The notes below the pieces were generated by a model that saw only the letters and a program-made list of their open reading frames with translations, did not search any database and had not been told where the DNA came from. Below, one piece after another: positions 43,641-54,977 of a stretch of DNA of 64,000 bases; position 1 is the first letter of the stretch; every line of letters begins with the position of its first letter. The position numbers and the translations under genes are program-made. Source of the DNA: Chenopodium formosanum (taxonomy: Eukaryota; Streptophyta; Magnoliopsida; Caryophyllales; Amaranthaceae); contig CM044865.1 of assembly GCA_024500155.1 (NCBI GenBank), positions 34,117,501-34,181,500 on the forward strand. Direction: 5' to 3'.

Positions 43641-45630
43641 TGTAGGGAATAATTTCTAGCTTTTAAAATCCCACTAGCTTGAACCTCACTGTGATCATAC
43701 ACTAAAGTATGGTGGCGTCCAAAAGGGAAGAAGATAGAGCAAAAGAGTCGCCAACAAGTTTTTTTAGGAACTTGTAAACCGTTCACGAGGTGAAGGTTAC
43801 ACCCCTTAACGATCCAAGAGATCGTCAACTCCATAAGGTCTAGAACCAAATAAGGGTTCGGGGATGAAGGTACAAATCCAACCTAAAAGAGATTGAACCT
43901 GCCCTAATAATAGGCCTCTACTTTATTCTGATCGTATTCATGTGCGCTTTCTAATTAACATGCAATCAATATATAGGATTAACCCTAAACCTGTTTAATC
44001 TATGTTGGTTGAATTTAATGCACAAATAAATCTATTATTGACGATCACTTGAATTATAATCATATTAACCCTAACAAGATTATTAAATATCTTATTAAGC
44101 GTGATTACAAATACGAATTCCCTTTAAACATGAAATATGGTGTGATCAAGCAATAACAATAAAAAATAATATGTATCAAGCAACATAATAATAATCAATC
44201 ATGAATAATAATGAATAATAATTATAGTAATCACAATAATAATAATATCATCATAAATAAATAATCATCATCAAAATAATAATATTCATAATCATCTTAA
44301 ATCATAATAATTATAATCATAATCATGTTCATGTTAATATTAAAGCATAATAATAGCAAGATCCTAAGCATGATACTAACAAGATTAATAACAAACCCTA
44401 GCATGTCACTAAGCAAAAAAAATCAAATCTTTAACCCTAACATGATACTAACAATCATAAATATTAGGAAGAACATAGGAAGCATCGCAGGAATCATATT
44501 TGATATTAAAATTACCCTAGACATGATACTAGGAATAACAACGTAAACATGATTTCTACATCATAACATCAATTAAATTACTTACTTTGATGCCTCGTAC
44601 CTCTTTCTAATAACAAAATACACACGTTAGTAACTTCAAGGAAAATAATAAATCAAACAATCAAATTAAATAATTGAAAGAGAGATTTGGGACCAAACCC
44701 TTAGAAATTAAAACCTTTCACGTCTAGGGCAAAGGCAACTTCGAATATGGCTAGGTGTTTCTAGATCTTGTGAATGCAGAATTTTGTATGAAAAAGCAAA
44801 ATAAGAATTGAATGGTGAATGTTTAAAGAGAGATGAATGAAAGAGATGATGATAATTCGTGAATGATTAGTGAGAATAGGTGTAGTTGATGAATGAAAAC
44901 GAAGTTTTTAATACGATATTTATAGAGAAAATCGCCAAAAAGATAATTAAACAAAACAAAGTCTGACGCTCAGAAAACAGGGCTGGCGCCAACCTTGGTT
45001 AGCTGGCGCCAGGCACCAACACTAGCGTCAGGCGCCAGGCCTGGGGTGAGGCGCCAAGCCTGGTTCCAACGCGTTTTCGAAAATCCGATAAGTTTACCGT
45101 ACTGGAGGATAAAATAATATAATTCCTTCGAAAATGCTATGTGATTTTAAATAAAACTCTGAAAAGTCAACAAAAGTCAATTTATCAATGCTAATTGAAT
45201 TAGGAATGAAAAGAACCTTCTATAAGAATCTAGAAGACTAAAACCATTCCAATTTGCATTAGGAATTATAAATCATATTAGGCCCTCCTCTAGATCATTG
45301 GGTCGTACATAAAACTCAAACCGGGCCCAGTTTAGTAAATTGGCCATAACTTCCTTAATATTCATCGGAATTGGGCTTATAATATATCGTTGGAAAGGTC
45401 TTTGCAAGCCTCATCCAACTACACTACTATTGGACCCATATCATGGACCAACCAAACTGGATTAGTTGTTTTCTTAAAATAAGTTTTCAAAAACAGAGAG
45501 AAGAGAAAAGAAAAAAAAACTTTCCCCTACACTAGACCTTTCCACACTTTCGTTTCATTCAATTATGATTCGACGTGAAAGGTACTCAACATTGGGTTTG
45601 GTTTTGGGTAGACACAAATGGGTGTCTAAA
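43641..45630 (-). repeat. 3' LTR of Tat-B (about 1.99 kb, reverse orientation)
   Basis: The left end TGTAGGGAATAATTTC (43641) corresponds to TGTAAGGAGGG of LTR Tat-A. The right end lies at about 45630 (minus strand TTTAGACACCC, likely from TGTAGACACCC) right after the polypurine tract AAAGTGGGGGC (45643-45633). Positions 44140-44330 are an AT-rich simple-sequence stretch (aataataatc, atcatcat). The LTR promoter is at 44917-45072. Confidence 0.75.
44917..45072 (-). promoter_or_regulatory. Tat-B LTR promoter: GGCGCCA array plus TATA box
   Basis: On the minus strand TATAAATA lies at 44924-44917. Between 44980 and 45060 the palindrome GGCGCC occurs at least four times within ctggcgccaa/ctggcgccagg/aggcgccagg/aggcgccaag, with further decayed copies (gtctgacgctc, aggcacc, tagcgtca). 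The same word marks the two internal promoters of Tat-B. Confidence 0.7.
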
Positions 45631-45869
45631 GAAGCCCCCACTTTGACTGAGTTTGGAGAAACGCGAGTTTCGAAAACAAAAGTCAAAGTAGAGATAGGGA
45701 CGGAGAATGATTCAGAACGTTCTGCGATCCTAAATCAATCTTGCAACGCCGATACCTGCAAAACTAGCATTAGTTAAACAGATAAAAGAGTTAAGAAACA
45801 CGTATCTTGCACCGTCGAGCACACGTCACTGAAAGTAACCGATTTGTTTTGATGACCTTCTACAAGCTA
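45631..45869. other. Start of the Tat-B 3' untranslated region with polypurine tract
   Basis: The purine tract (minus strand AAAGTGGGGGC) is at 45643-45633. The remaining ~230 bp hold no gene. Confidence 0.6.
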
Positions 45870-46215
45870 GAGAATGCCATCCCGCTTGAAAACTGCTACG
45901 CCTGTAACTGCTTCCAATTTGGAAGATTGCTTCGCCTGAAACGATCCTCCTCCGCATTGATAATATTCCACATCCTAGGGAATACCATTGAAGATTATTT
46001 CTCTTGAAATAATCCTCATCCGCATTGATAATATTCCACATCCTAGGGAATACCATCGAAGATTATTTCTCTTGAAACAATCTCCATCCGCATTGATAAT
46101 ATTCCACATCCAAGGGAATACCATCGGAGACAACTTCGCCCAAAATTACCTCCAGCTGTTTGTGACAACTCTCCGCAAGCTAGGGAATGTTGTCGAAGAT
46201 ATCTTCTCTTGAAGC
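45870..46215. repeat. 68-bp tandem repeat in the Tat-B 3' untranslated region
   Basis: Three well-kept units start tccgcattgataatattcca at 45951, 46019 and 46087 (period 68). Diverged half-units lie on both sides. Each unit holds a small inverted repeat (attccacatcctagggaat) and ctcttgaaa. Organisation and unit size resemble the repeat at 25253-25790. Confidence 0.8.
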
Positions 46216-46592
46216 CATCTGCATTTGATGCGATAATTTTCCAAAGGAAACTACCGAAGATCCACGCCTGTCGATCTTTAAAAGTTCGCCTGAACTTTGC
46301 TTCCGCTATGCCTGTACATCGGCGCTCTTTTGCTTTGAACCTGTATGTCGATGCTCTTTTGCTTTTAAACCTATATGTCGGTGCCTTTGCTAATGAGCCA
46401 ATGCTTAGGCGCTTTAAGCTATGTGAGACGATCTCTTATCAGGTCGATCACTTTATGCAATCAAGCCGATTACTAAATCATGTCAAATTGCTTAGAGGGG
46501 CTAACTAGCGTACCAAGGAACCCAAAAACATGTTTCAGAAGGCTAGCAAAACCTCAACAGGTGGCTGGGTGCTTTAGCGTCGCTGAAAAACC
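46216..46592. other. Spacer between tandem repeats and the PMD promoter
   Basis: No gene. Contains short imperfect repeats of gcttttgaacctgtatgtcg (46330-46385). Otherwise nothing recognised. Confidence 0.4.
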
Positions 46593-46710
46593 ATCAGCGC
46601 CACCAATTTAGTGTTAGCGCCAGGCGCTGATATTGGCGCTAGGCGCCAAGCAAAATTTGTGACGCCAATGCATAGGGCCTGGCGCCAGCACGGGGACTTC
46701 CTTAAATACC
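46593..46710 (+). promoter_or_regulatory. Promoter of the Tat-B PMD gene: GGCGCCA array plus TATA box
   Basis: Words catcagcgccacc, gttagcgccaggcgctg, attggcgctaggcgccaag, gtgacgccaa and ctggcgccag fill 46593-46690. TTAAATA lies at 46702-46708, only about 12 bp further. The same word appears in the LTR promoter (44964-45072) and the DUF7745 promoter (50116-50209). Confidence 0.68.
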
Positions 46711-47329
46711 CCTTTCCTTCTTCATTTTGCTGGATGCTCGTCGCGAACTGCTCGAAGAAACCCGAAAGCTTCAATTGCTCATTGCTTGCTCGTTTCTCAA
46801 CCGAATTCGCTCAAATTTGTTGCAAATCAAAGCTCTTTTCATCTATTTTCCTGATCTATGCAAGTCTTCTTCAAAATCACATCAATTTTTATGAATTCTT
46901 GGCATGTTTATTCACGAATTTCATGAAAATTCGAAATTTATAATGCTCAATTTGCTTTGTTTGTCAAGTTTAACGCCATGAAATTGCTTGATTATGTTTG
47001 TATATTGCTTTGGGAGTAATTTGAGACTTGTTTGACTTAATTTGGTGAGGAAATGAGCAATTTGCCATTGTTGGACCTCTTAAGGTCGTGAAGAACAATG
47101 TGGCTTGTTCTTGATGCTTTTGCTAGCAATTCTTGTTTAATTTGTCATAATAATCACTATAGTTTTGCAAGAAATTGTTTGATTGCTTGAAAAATGTTGT
47201 CATGCTCAATTTAAATTTGTGCTCTGTTTTAGTACTACGTACTCTGTTTTTGCGAACATAGTATCATGCGGCTAGGCGAACCTTAGATACTATAGAACCT
47301 TAATTCATGATAATTTTGCACAATGTAGC
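46711..47329 (+). other. 5' leader of the Tat-B PMD gene
   Basis: AT-rich, no gene. It probably holds the untranslated first exon and an intron, as the corresponding 3301-4188 region of Tat-A does in length. Confidence 0.4.
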
Positions 47330-49638
47330 ATGGCTTGAAATCGAGGCTCGGGTTCACGGTCCCGAAACACTAGACAGGAGCATGAGCCCGTAGAGGACGA
47401 CGTTACGCCTTCCACTTCGCTTGGTCGGCTTCCGGAGTGGGATGAGCGGACCTTGTTTTTAGCCCCTGTCCACCACATTTCTGAGAGGGTGAGACAAGGC
47501 ACCGAGCCTGGGAGGACACGGTATCACGACTCTGGTTGTGACGGTTTAGGCGATTTGTACAGGATGTACATTGCCAGGGATCTTGAGACGAGACTCCTAT
47601 GGGAGTCTTGCGGACTAGCTACTCTATTTGAGACCTCCGAGACCATGGTTGCCTCCAGCGGGGGTCATCACGTAGTGCGCGCTTTAGTGGAGTTCTTCTA
47701 GGACACCACCAACACTTTCCATTTCCCCTAGGGCGAGATGATGGTCACCCCTACGGACTTCAGTCTCATCACAGGACTGGAGTTCACTTCTGTGCCACTG
47801 CCGTTTGACAGTGGAATCGACGTCTTCTCTTCGGAGGTCGAGGAGTTGTTGGGGCCGATCGCTATTCGGGCCCGAGCTGAGGTCGAGACGACTTAGTTCA
47901 GTGCTAGAGGAATTCGCCGCTCGACGCTGGCAGCGGCTCTTGATGACGATGCGACCACCTAAGAGCAGCGGGTGCACATCTTTGTGCTGATGTTGTTGTT
48001 AGGGACATTCTCCCCTAACAAAGGTAGTAGAGCGTTGCTTTACTATCTTGCTGCTGTTCGTTTCACCGGATCGGGACTTATGACTGGGCCAGCTTGGCCT
48101 ATGCTGACTTCGTTCGTGCACTGAGGGACTCATGTCGCCACCGGTCCTTTGGGACGAACGTTGCTTTGTCTACTTTTTGGAAGGTCGTAGAGGTAAACAT
48201 TTACTCCCTATAAAGTTTAGCTCTTCATATTAGTTAGCATTTGCTCACATTTTTAACTCCTTGTAGATTTGGTTCTACGAGTACTTTCCTTCTGCTGCGC
48301 CGGCGAGACCATCGCCGCGGGGATTTCCAGTGAGCGCCTCTTAGGGCGGCCACCATGTGGACATGTCCACTACACATGTCCGGCACCGGATCATCTCGTT
48401 ATGGCTTTTATTGTTTATCTTGCTCTTCCGCGGTGCTTTAGATGTATTCTTGCTTGATTGATGCTTTTTATAGGGACCTGAGGTGGTATACCGGCCGTGG
48501 GGCGGTTGGACAGTCCCTGGATTAGCCGCACAGTACTCTGCTGAGCGTCGCTATTTTCAAGGGACTTATGGAGCGGTTGCGTACTTAGGAGAGAGGGTTG
48601 CTAGACAGCACTCTTATGATGTCTTCGTCGTTCCTGCTGCTCCACCACGTCATATGTTCGACGAGGCGCGGTTGTCGAGCATGTCTGAGGGAGCTGGTAC
48701 CCCTTGGCGGTCCCATGTGATCCTCGGGCGGTGTTATGCTGAGGAGCTACTACCCTTGTTAGCTCCAGCCCCTGTTCCGGTTGAGGATGTGAGGGTAAGA
48801 TTTTCTTAGCTTTACTTTTTCACTAAGAATCCCCCAAGTAATGCTTTACTAATTTTTTCCATTTTATCAGGATGGTGCTACTGAGTTCGTGCCACCCCGT
48901 ATGTCCATCCACTACCAGGGGATGTACAGGCCGATCGAGGAGATGATTTCTCCGGCTCCCGAGGGCGAGCGCTTTGTAGAGCGGTCGATTCTTCGCCACC
49001 AGACTAGAGTAAGCCTAGTTTTTTTTTCATAATCTTATGTTCATATATCATGTATATTTACTAACTTATTTTTCTGACAGTTTTCACGCGAGGTGGTTTC
49101 GGCTATGGCACGATGCATAGATGCCTTCCGGATCCAGCTCGTCCGGATGAGGAACGGGACCACTTGCCGTCGGGATGACGTCATCCGAGAGCTAGCCTTT
49201 CTTTGCTCATTATTTTTGCATTGCTGCTTCAATTTTACTTTGTTTCTGATTTAACTCTTTTTGCAGGGCCAGCCTATCGCTTCTCACACCCGCACGAGAC
49301 CTGAGGGGCGGAGGGATCCGGCGAGGTCTAGCTCGAGACGTCGTCGCACTTCATCAGGGGGTAGAGGCGGTCGCTCTGAGGCTGCTCGAGCTGACGTCGC
49401 AGAGGGCTTGGGATCTTCCTCTGAGGGTGCTCACGCTGCACCGGTAGGAGAGGCTACCTCGGCTTTCAGAGGTGGTGGGATGTACGAGGTTGGCTCGTCA
49501 TCGCAGCAGCCTCCGCGGCCTCAGCCTCAGGTTGATCCTGGCTGGAGTGGTCCAATATTGAGTCTTCCTCCTCTTACGAAGACTGGAGCTGGTGCTGAAG
49601 CTGGAGTCGATGGAGAGGTGACTCATCGTACGGCGTAA
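47330..49638 (+). pseudogene. Plant mobile domain (PMD) protein gene, Tat-B copy, many stops
   Basis: Exon 1 (47330-48192): TGA at codon 3, then RLPEWDERTLFLAPVHHISE, LYRMYIARDLETRLLWESCG and the PMD hallmark TNTFHFP followed by GEMMVTPTDFSLITGLEF, with TAG codons at 47699 and about 47729 and more stops near 47892, 47958 and 48119. Later exons: 48267 onward (IWFYEYFPSAAP), 48475-48793 (YRPWGGWTVPGLAAQYSAER), 48871-49010, about 49081-49194 and 49267-49638 (basic, Ser/Gly/Arg-rich C-terminus ending THRTA). Junctions mostly fit gt/ag. The frame of exon 1 is otherwise intact, so decay is mainly by point mutation. Same order and orientation relative to the DUF7745-like gene as in Tat-A. Confidence 0.75.
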
Positions 49639-50115
49639 TTTTATGATATGATGGGTCTATGTCCTCCGGCACCGTAGTTTGTTCCTGTGTATATTTTATT
49701 TTGACTTTTTTTTTATAGAACTTTGCCTTAGACTCATTATTTATAGACACATTTTGTATATTTATGCCATTATGAGTTTATTCGATTGTTATTATTATGT
49801 GTATGTTAGTGTGTGCAAGAAAAGTGTGACAACAATTTTGCGCAAAAATTCCGTCATTTTTATTATTGATGAAGGGTATCCGACTCTCTCCCCCAAAAGA
49901 AACAATAAAAAAGGAAAAAATCGAATAACATGTCGGGTGTTTGGAATTTAAAATAAAGTCCAAAAGGAATAATATGAATTAAAAATAATAGCTATATTTA
50001 ATTAATTAAGAAAAAAGGATAGAAAAGATGTTTAGGAAAATTAAACGGAGCCATAAAGTCATTAATCGACTCGAGTCTAATATTAAAAACACAGGTTGAG
50101 CACAAGCGGTTGGTC
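49639..50115. other. Spacer between the PMD and DUF7745 genes of Tat-B
   Basis: No gene. tccgactctctccccc (about 49880-49895) followed by an A-rich stretch resembles the matching spacer of Tat-A (6540-6840), but the A-rich part is much shorter. Confidence 0.5.
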
Positions 50116-50256
50116 TGGCGACTTGGCGCCAGGCGCTACACTTAGCGTGAGGTGCCAAGCGCTGGCGGTTGGCGCCAATCACGGGGTTTTGACGCCAATT
50201 GACGCTGACTTCGTGTTTCATTTTGATTAAAATTCTTCGCAATTTGTGTATTAATA
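50116..50256 (+). promoter_or_regulatory. Promoter of the Tat-B DUF7745-like gene: GGCGCCA array plus TATA-like box
   Basis: Words tctggcgac, ttggcgccaggcgct, ttagcgtgaggtgcc, aagcgctggcggttggcgcca and ttgacgccaattgacgctgac lie at 50116-50209. A weak TATA-like gtattaatag lies at 50247-50256, about 75 bp before the ATG at 50331. Confidence 0.65.
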
Positions 50257-50330
50257 GCCCCCTGCCCAGCCGATTCTTCTCATAATTCCTTCGAAAAAAA
50301 TAATTCTCTTCATTAGAAAAAACAATAATC

Positions 50331-51521
50331 ATGTCTTTAGTTACCAAGACCTTCACCCAATACACTCATGAATGGTGTCGATCTCTTAATGCGAGGGAGA
50401 GAAAAGAATTAGATTTATTTCACTTGGGGGGAATTTATGGCATCAAAGGGGTAGATCTAGACCTAGACTCCATACATACCGCTTTAGAATTTTGGAATGT
50501 TGATATTCATTGTTTCATAATAGGGTATGATGAAATTAGCCCTTTGCCGGAGGAATTTGGTGCTATCTTAGGCTTCCCTGCGATAGACCTTATAACAATC
50601 CCTAGAATAGATGCATACTATTATAAGGATTTTGAGCGCTTCTTTAATTTAAGGGAAAGGGATTTATCAAAAATAGTAGATGGCAATATAGTGAATTTGA
50701 AAGAAATTTGCACGCTATTATTTTGATAAACCTCTTTCTGAATCTTTTCATATATATAGAAGTAGGGCGTTCCTATTTTGCATGCTTAACCAATTTTTTC
50801 TTAGTAGTGGTAAAAATAATGAGGGTCAATCAATTATAACCACTGTACTAGAACAAATTGAATCAGGGAGAAATCCATTGCCATTAATAGTTGGAGAGAC
50901 TATGATTAGTCTAGACGAATTGAAAAGGGACCCAAAAGCGTCTCTTCCCAGCTCTCCAATTTTATTACAGGTAGAAAAATAATATTTTTTAATTATAGAA
51001 ATCAAAAAATATATTTTTGTATTGTAATAATAATTTATTTGCATTGCAATTTTTTACAGATGTGGCTAATGGAGAGGCTAGGATTAATTAGCCCTCCAGA
51101 CGACATTGAAAAATATACTCCCAATTGCTTCGTGAGAAGGAAGAAGCGCATCCCTAAAATTGGGCGCCATGAGTGGAGAAAAGTCTTTAAATCACGTGAT
51201 TTTACTATCAAGTGGGTCATCCCATGGTGGAAAATAGAAAGGATGGTTGGTGTTAACAAGCAACCTTTATGTCGTCTTCCAAGCTTGTCTCGTGTAACAT
51301 ATTATTATCCCTGCAGGGTAAAAAGACAATACGGCTTGCTTCAGAATATTCCTTCCAGGGATCTTTGTCCTCCCTTTGAGTACCCTATTTCTCAAGAAGT
51401 AGACGGATTTGATGCTTACTGGGACGCTAGACCTTTATGGGAAGTGATTACCCAAAAGGTTCCTCCTTCTTTACTTAATGATGTAAAGAAGTGGTTGCTG
51501 AAGAAATCTTCGACTGTGTGA
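50331..51521 (+). pseudogene. DUF7745-like gene, Tat-B copy, truncated by an LTR insertion
   Basis: The least damaged of three copies. Exon 1-2 (50331-50970): MSLVTKTFTQYTHEW, PLPEEFGAILGFPAIDLIT, DAYYYKDFERFFNL, then one frameshift near 50715, then FLFCMLNQFFLSSGK and SIITTVLEQIESGRNPLPLI to a gtagaa donor. The intron 50971-51059 is short and carries no word array. Exon 3 (51060-51521): MWLMERLGLISPPDD, WVIPWWKIERMVG, CRVKRQYGLLQNIP, YWDARPLWEVI. The TGA at 51519-51521 belongs to the inserted LTR (TGATAAG), so the lysine-rich tail seen in the Tat-A copy is cut off. Function unknown; lies antisense to Tat-B. Confidence 0.72.
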
Positions 51522-53108
51522 TAAGTGACTTTTATGCCACTTTTTAGGGTGTTTATTGAGTCGTTTTTCGGCTTATTTTTCCAATAATTTAACCCTTTTT
51601 GTCCTTTATTTCTTTATTCTCTTATTCTCGTCTTTTATCTTGATTTCGAGTATTTAAGTAATTTTTAATAGTTTTTAGCTTATTTTCTTAATTTATTTAA
51701 TTTATCTTATTTTCTTTGTTTTTATTTTGATCTCCATGATTTTGTTTTGTAGGAATTATGCGCCGAAAGAAAGAGGATATCAAGAAGCCAAGTTATATGT
51801 TGTGCGCGGGGTGTTGTGCGGCTTATGCGCGGGCGCACATGTGAGGTTGTGCGGGCGCGCAGCCCTGTCAGAACTCGCACAGCCAGACTGAAGAAACAGA
51901 GCAAAACCAGAGAGTTTGCGCGACCCTATGCGCGACCGCTGTGCGGGCGCACACACCTTTGTGCGGGCGCGCATGACTTATGTGCGAGCGCACTTATTTT
52001 CCCCGTACCCACGAAGTTGCGGCCGCACACTACGATGAGAGAGCGCGCACACATTGTGTGCGGGCGCACAGGACTCATGTGCGGGCGCGCACGACTGGGT
52101 TTACGATTTATTTGCGCCTTGTTGTCCAAGTCTCTTTCTTTTGGTGGATCCACATATATATAGACGGGACTCTTTGTAAAAAGGGGGGGATCTATTATGC
52201 TATTTTCTTAGTTAGTTTAGGGGAGCTTCTCTCTCTTAGGGTTAGATTAGGAGTTTCTCTCTCTAGTTTAGGAGTAGTTTAGAGAGAGAAAGCTTGGATT
52301 TTTCATGGAGTTTTTGGAATTTTGAAGAAGCAAATTTGTGGATTTTTCCTCTCCTAAATTCAATGAGTCTTCCTAACTTTCTCTCACCTTTATTGCTTTC
52401 ATTTATTATTGTTTTTGCTTATTTATTTATTTATTTGAGTAGATTATTTAGTTTAGTTGTTGATTCTTGCTTTTATTATTATTTTACCTTGTTTTCCTTG
52501 TTTTTGTTCACCATGTTAGTTTAGGTTTTGTTCTAGGGAAATGGATGAAGATTATGTTAATTAATTTAATGATTGATTGTGGTTAGTTTGAAATTGTTTC
52601 TTGATTAATGTGTATGGATAATGCTTTATGGATTAGAATCTTTCTAGCTAATTGATTCTATTCTTTTAATTGTGTTTTCAATCAATTGTGCGAGAGTGAG
52701 TTGGTTGAGAGCCCTAAATTCTTCCATACCTTTGCTAGGCTAGTTGCACGAGAGTGAATTAGTTTAGTAGGATAATTAACATGCTTAATTGTGCGAGAGT
52801 GAGTTAAATGTGTTGATTGTTCTTAATCAAGGTCATTTTCATCTAATTGTATGATGTTATTGAATGTATTGATGTAATTGGATTCCACTTTCCCTAGTTT
52901 TAGTTATTTGCTCTTAGTAGTGTTTAGTTGAACCTCTCTTTACCTCACAAGCTTTCCTAGTAGTCTAATTAGCATAGATTGATACACTTAGTCCTTTTGG
53001 GTTCGACCCTTTACTTACCCCTACTCTCGTATTAGGGTAGTTTAGGTATTATAAATTGTTAATTTGATTAGGGTTAGTAGACTAACGACACTATCTAATC
53101 CTCGATCA
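51519..53108 (+). repeat. 5' LTR of Athila-like element 1, copy b (1590 bp)
   Basis: Starts TGATAAGTGACTTTTATGCC, palindrome GTGACTTTTATGCCAC at 51525-51540. Ends cctcgatca at 53108, five bases before the primer site. Near-identical in layout to 1659-3247. Confidence 0.93.
51806..52163 (+). promoter_or_regulatory. LTR promoter of copy b: GTGCGGGCGCGCA array plus TATA box
   Basis: Array 51806-52091, TATA region catatatatatag at 52152-52164, agagagaaagc leader soon after. Several CpG sites differ from copy a (for example tatgtgcgagcgcac at about 51980), all as transitions, which suggests methylated CpGs. Confidence 0.68.
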
Positions 53109-53113
53109 AATTT

Positions 53114-53131
53114 TGGCGCCGTTGCCGGGGA
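53114..53131 (+). other. Primer binding site complementary to plant tRNA-Asp
   Basis: TGGCGCCGTTGCCGGGGA is the exact complement of the 3' end of plant tRNA-Asp (…CCGGCAACGGCG plus CCA). This is the usual primer of Athila elements and fixes the 5' LTR border. Confidence 0.92.
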
Positions 53132-53227
53132 CTAAGGCGTTCATTAGTTTGTGTTGATTAGATTAACTAGGTTCTTGTATATAATTTGATTTGTGTTTGC
53201 TTTTCTTTGTTTGATATTTGTATAAAA

Positions 53228-54977
53228 ATGGCATGCTTATCTTTTCCTCAATTTGATGGTGAACCCTTCTATGCTTACTTTGAAAGACTTGATGGTTTTC
53301 TTAGTTACCATGGGTGTTCTCTTAATGATGCTTGTGGTATAGCTTATTGGGGCATGAATGAGTATACTAGGGGAATGGTTGAGGACATGAATAATGGTAG
53401 ATTTTGTCATTTGTCTATGCATGATGCGTGGGATTTCTTCACATGGCTTGCTAAGGATTCTTTAGATAGAGAATCTCATGTTTCTTACTTTGATTCTCAA
53501 TGCCAAGATTCTTTTAATTTTTGCATGAATTCTCTTAATACTTCTTATGTGCCTAGTGATAATCCAAGTATGCAAATTGACACCTTTCCCCCTTATGCTC
53601 ATTTTGATGAGGTTTGTGCTAATTTTGATGATGTGCAATTTGAATTTGATCATGAACCTCAACCCAATAACATTGAAGCCCAAATTCTTTCTCAAATGCA
53701 ATATCTCACCCAACAACTCCAAGAGCTTCAAGAGGAACAAAAATTGAGAGAAGTGAGGCTTGCCCAAGTGATGAGTGCTTTGGTTGATGTAAATGGATGT
53801 GAGGCACCTCATTTGGAGTGTGAGAGTGTTTTTGAGAATGATGTGGGCCAAGGGTGTGAAGTTGAGGGGAGATGTTCTTGTGATGAGGGGATTTTTGAGG
53901 ATTTTGATCCTTTTCATTCCCCATTTGAGCTTGAATGTCATCCTTCCCCTTATTTACCCCCTTTGAGAGCTTCCCTTGGTGAGGATGTGAGTGAGCCATC
54001 TTCATGTTTGAATGAGGGAGATCATGAGGATGATGATGATGAGTTTGAGCAATCAAGAGAGATTGAGAGTCCCTTGAGTGATGGTGGAAGAGTTGTGAAT
54101 GAAGAAAATGTCGATTTTGAGGATTCCAACCCCCTTCCCCATCTTGATGAGTCTACCTTGCATGTTGGTGACCCTTCTATCCATGAGTCTTTGGACTCAT
54201 TTGAGGTTATGGCTAGTATGTTCATTGAAGGTGTAACAAATCATTATAGCCTCTTGAAAGAGTTCATTGGCAATGCTTCATGGGAAAGGGATGAATTTGA
54301 GAGAAACCTTTATCCTTTTATGCATGGTTTAGAGACTCTAAGCTTTGAGGATCTTGAGGGAGTTGTTGTTCATCGTTGTGATAGAGAGGAGGATGAGGTT
54401 GTTTTTATTGGAGAGTTTTTGTTTGAGGGAGATGAGAGTCAAGAGTGTTCTTTTGAGGATTCAATGATTGATTTTCATGCCCTCATTGGTGATGTGAGGC
54501 TTTGTGAGACCATTGTTTCTCCCCCCCCCCCCCCTTCCTCATGTCCCTTTCTCAAGGAAATTTGACCACATCCCCTACTATCCTATGTTCCTCCCCTCTT
54601 TTGTCTTAAAGCCTATTGAGGACCCTCTCTTGTTTGATGAGATTTTTCCTTTTCATCCTCCCATCATTGAGGAAATGGGTGATTGTGCCACCCAAAAAGA
54701 TTTTGAGGAGGTTTTGCCTTTTTATTCTTTACCTTATTTTTCTTCTTCTTTCTCTTCTTATTTTCTTGATTTCTCTTTAGATTTTTCTTCTTTCTTTTGG
54801 CATCTTCCTCCTCATTTACGTGCAATAATCATGTTGCACATCCTCCTCCCTTCAGTTGCCTACTTGTTATCATATGAAATGTGTAGTAGTGCATTTGATA
54901 AGCTCTTGCGTTCGTTGCAATATTATTTACTAGAGCGGTCTCGCTTGGACGTTAAACAAGCCTTTCTCGGGAAGTAA
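53228..54977 (+). pseudogene. gag: Gag-like gene of Athila-like element 1, split by a C14 tract
   Basis: The ATG at 53228 (MACLSFPQFDGEPFYAYFER) is preferred over 53186, because the family-like start follows it. Residues 1-90 look gag-like (FDGEPFYAYFERLDGFLSYH, MHDAWDFFTWLAKDS). A coiled coil follows (QMQYLTQQLQELQEEQKLRE), then long acidic Glu/Asp-rich repeats. The frame ends at 54565 just after 14 C in a row (54521-54534). Shifted by one, it continues from 54504 to 54977 (FDHIPYYPMFLPS, hydrophobic FSSSFSSYFLDFSLDFSSFF, LLERSRLDVKQAFLGK). So the gene spans 53228-54977 with a homopolymer frameshift that could be real or an assembly error. No zinc knuckle seen. Confidence 0.7.

Noticed and set aside
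44140..44330. Microsatellite locus as an independent feature
   Set aside because: It is part of the Tat-B LTR and is repeated with that LTR at 57830-58020, so it moved with the element.
53114..53131. Possible tRNA gene remnant
   Set aside because: Only 18 bases complementary to the tRNA-Asp 3' end directly after an LTR; it is a primer binding site.
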